This document shows, piece by piece, positions 63,259 to 64,000 of a stretch of DNA of 64,000 nucleotides (positions are counted from its first letter, which is position 1; the number at the start of each line of letters is the position of its first letter). The notes under the pieces were generated by a model. The model was given only the letters and a program-made list of their open reading frames with translations, did no database searches and was not told the origin of the DNA. Where the stretch lies: contig NZ_LRPC01000001.1 in NCBI RefSeq assembly GCF_001592965.1, positions 620,001-684,000 of the forward strand, read 5' to 3'. The DNA is from Roseivirga spongicola (lineage in GTDB: Bacteria; Bacteroidota; Bacteroidia; Cytophagales; Cyclobacteriaceae). The position numbers and the translations under genes are program-made.

Positions 63259-63388
63259 AACTAGAATTGACTTAGTAAAATCAATAGACTGTGCAGTTTA
63301 CTCATTTTTAGTCTGACAACCTGCATTGAAGGGCAAGTGACTTTTCGTCCATTACACGGTAAAGTCATCAGTTCTGAAATCTACTTTC

Positions 63389-63411
63389 TGTCAATGTGTC
63401 ACCATCTGTCA
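63389..63411 (+). promoter_or_regulatory. three TGTCA repeats upstream of dnaK
   Basis: TGTCA occurs at 63389, 63397 and 63407, and TTTCTG/CAGAAA arms close to the outer copies form an inverted repeat. The cluster is 12 nt upstream of the sigma-54-like element. It could be an activator or heat-shock regulator site. Confidence 0.4.
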
Positions 63412-63422
63412 GAAAAATTCGA

Positions 63423-63439
63423 TTGGCATAACCATTGTG
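63423..63439 (+). promoter_or_regulatory. sigma-54-like promoter of dnaK
   Basis: TTGGCATAACCATTGTG has GG at 63425-63426 and GT at 63437-63438, ten bases apart, against the sigma-54 consensus GG-N10-GC. A start near 63450 would leave a ~33-nt leader. No TAnnTTTG element is visible here. Confidence 0.45.
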
Positions 63440-63479
63440 TAATGGGAGTCGGATTTGAATTAGAAAATATTACAGATAG

Positions 63480-64000
<521 letters not shown>

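Overview
The window looks like a chromosomal segment of a marine-type Bacteroidota, most likely order Cytophagales. Several things support this. Many genes encode lipoproteins ending their signal in a Ser/Ala-Cys lipobox. Promoter-like elements of the form TTTG/TTG-N19-21-TAnnTTTG precede genes, for example rpmE2 and tRNA-Gly. There is a lipidated TamA homologue (TamL) behind TamB, a GH97 enzyme, a type B L31 protein, a RemB/Wzi-like barrel, and PadR-coupled FtsX-type permeases. The species cannot be fixed from sequence alone.

Layout. 1-3015 (minus): a hybrid histidine kinase followed by a sigma-54 response regulator cut by the window edge. 3155-4069: a DUF4382 lipoprotein. 4341-17395 (plus): mutS, tRNA-Gly(GCC), tRNA-Leu(UAA), tamB-tamL, recX and a GH97 glycosidase. 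17396-19579: a DUF4105 protein embedded in MITE-like intergenic repeats, one as a tandem duplication. 19580-22307: a radical SAM/SPASM protein and a thioredoxin-like gene split in two by an exact 29-bp tandem duplication. 22378-30287 (minus): a long compact run (GlmU-like, holB, rimB-like, rimK, hemC, two cyclophilins, an RmlD-like reductase), a 56-codon Cys-rich membrane protein after a 152-nt gap, and rpmE2. 30448-37183 (plus): RemB/Wzi-like barrel, ABC exporter, gmhA, comM-type ATPase, DUF72 protein. 37184-46025 (minus): acs, two FtsX-type permeases, a PadR regulator with a clear operator, a TolB-like lipoprotein. 46076-49239 (plus): M28 peptidase, small K+ channel, DoxX-like protein, YpdA-like reductase. 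49284-51671 (minus): a third FtsX-type permease.

The most unusual region is 51672-57868. It holds a probable plus-strand structured RNA with an intrinsic terminator but no ORF. Next to it is a two-gene minus-strand cassette: an HNH endonuclease whose N-terminal domain resembles modification-sensing domains of type IV restriction enzymes, overlapping by ATGA with a 1606-residue DEDD exonuclease - RecQ helicase - UvrD-like helicase fusion. I read this as a candidate genome-defence system. I do not recognise it as a named one.

After it come housekeeping genes: a YCF48-like lipoprotein, a hypothetical lipoprotein, an RluA-family pseudouridine synthase, prfC, an LpxL-like acyltransferase and the start of dnaK. 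The dnaK gene is preceded by a sigma-54-like element and three TGTCA repeats. Protein positions are counted by hand from the translations. No database search was run.
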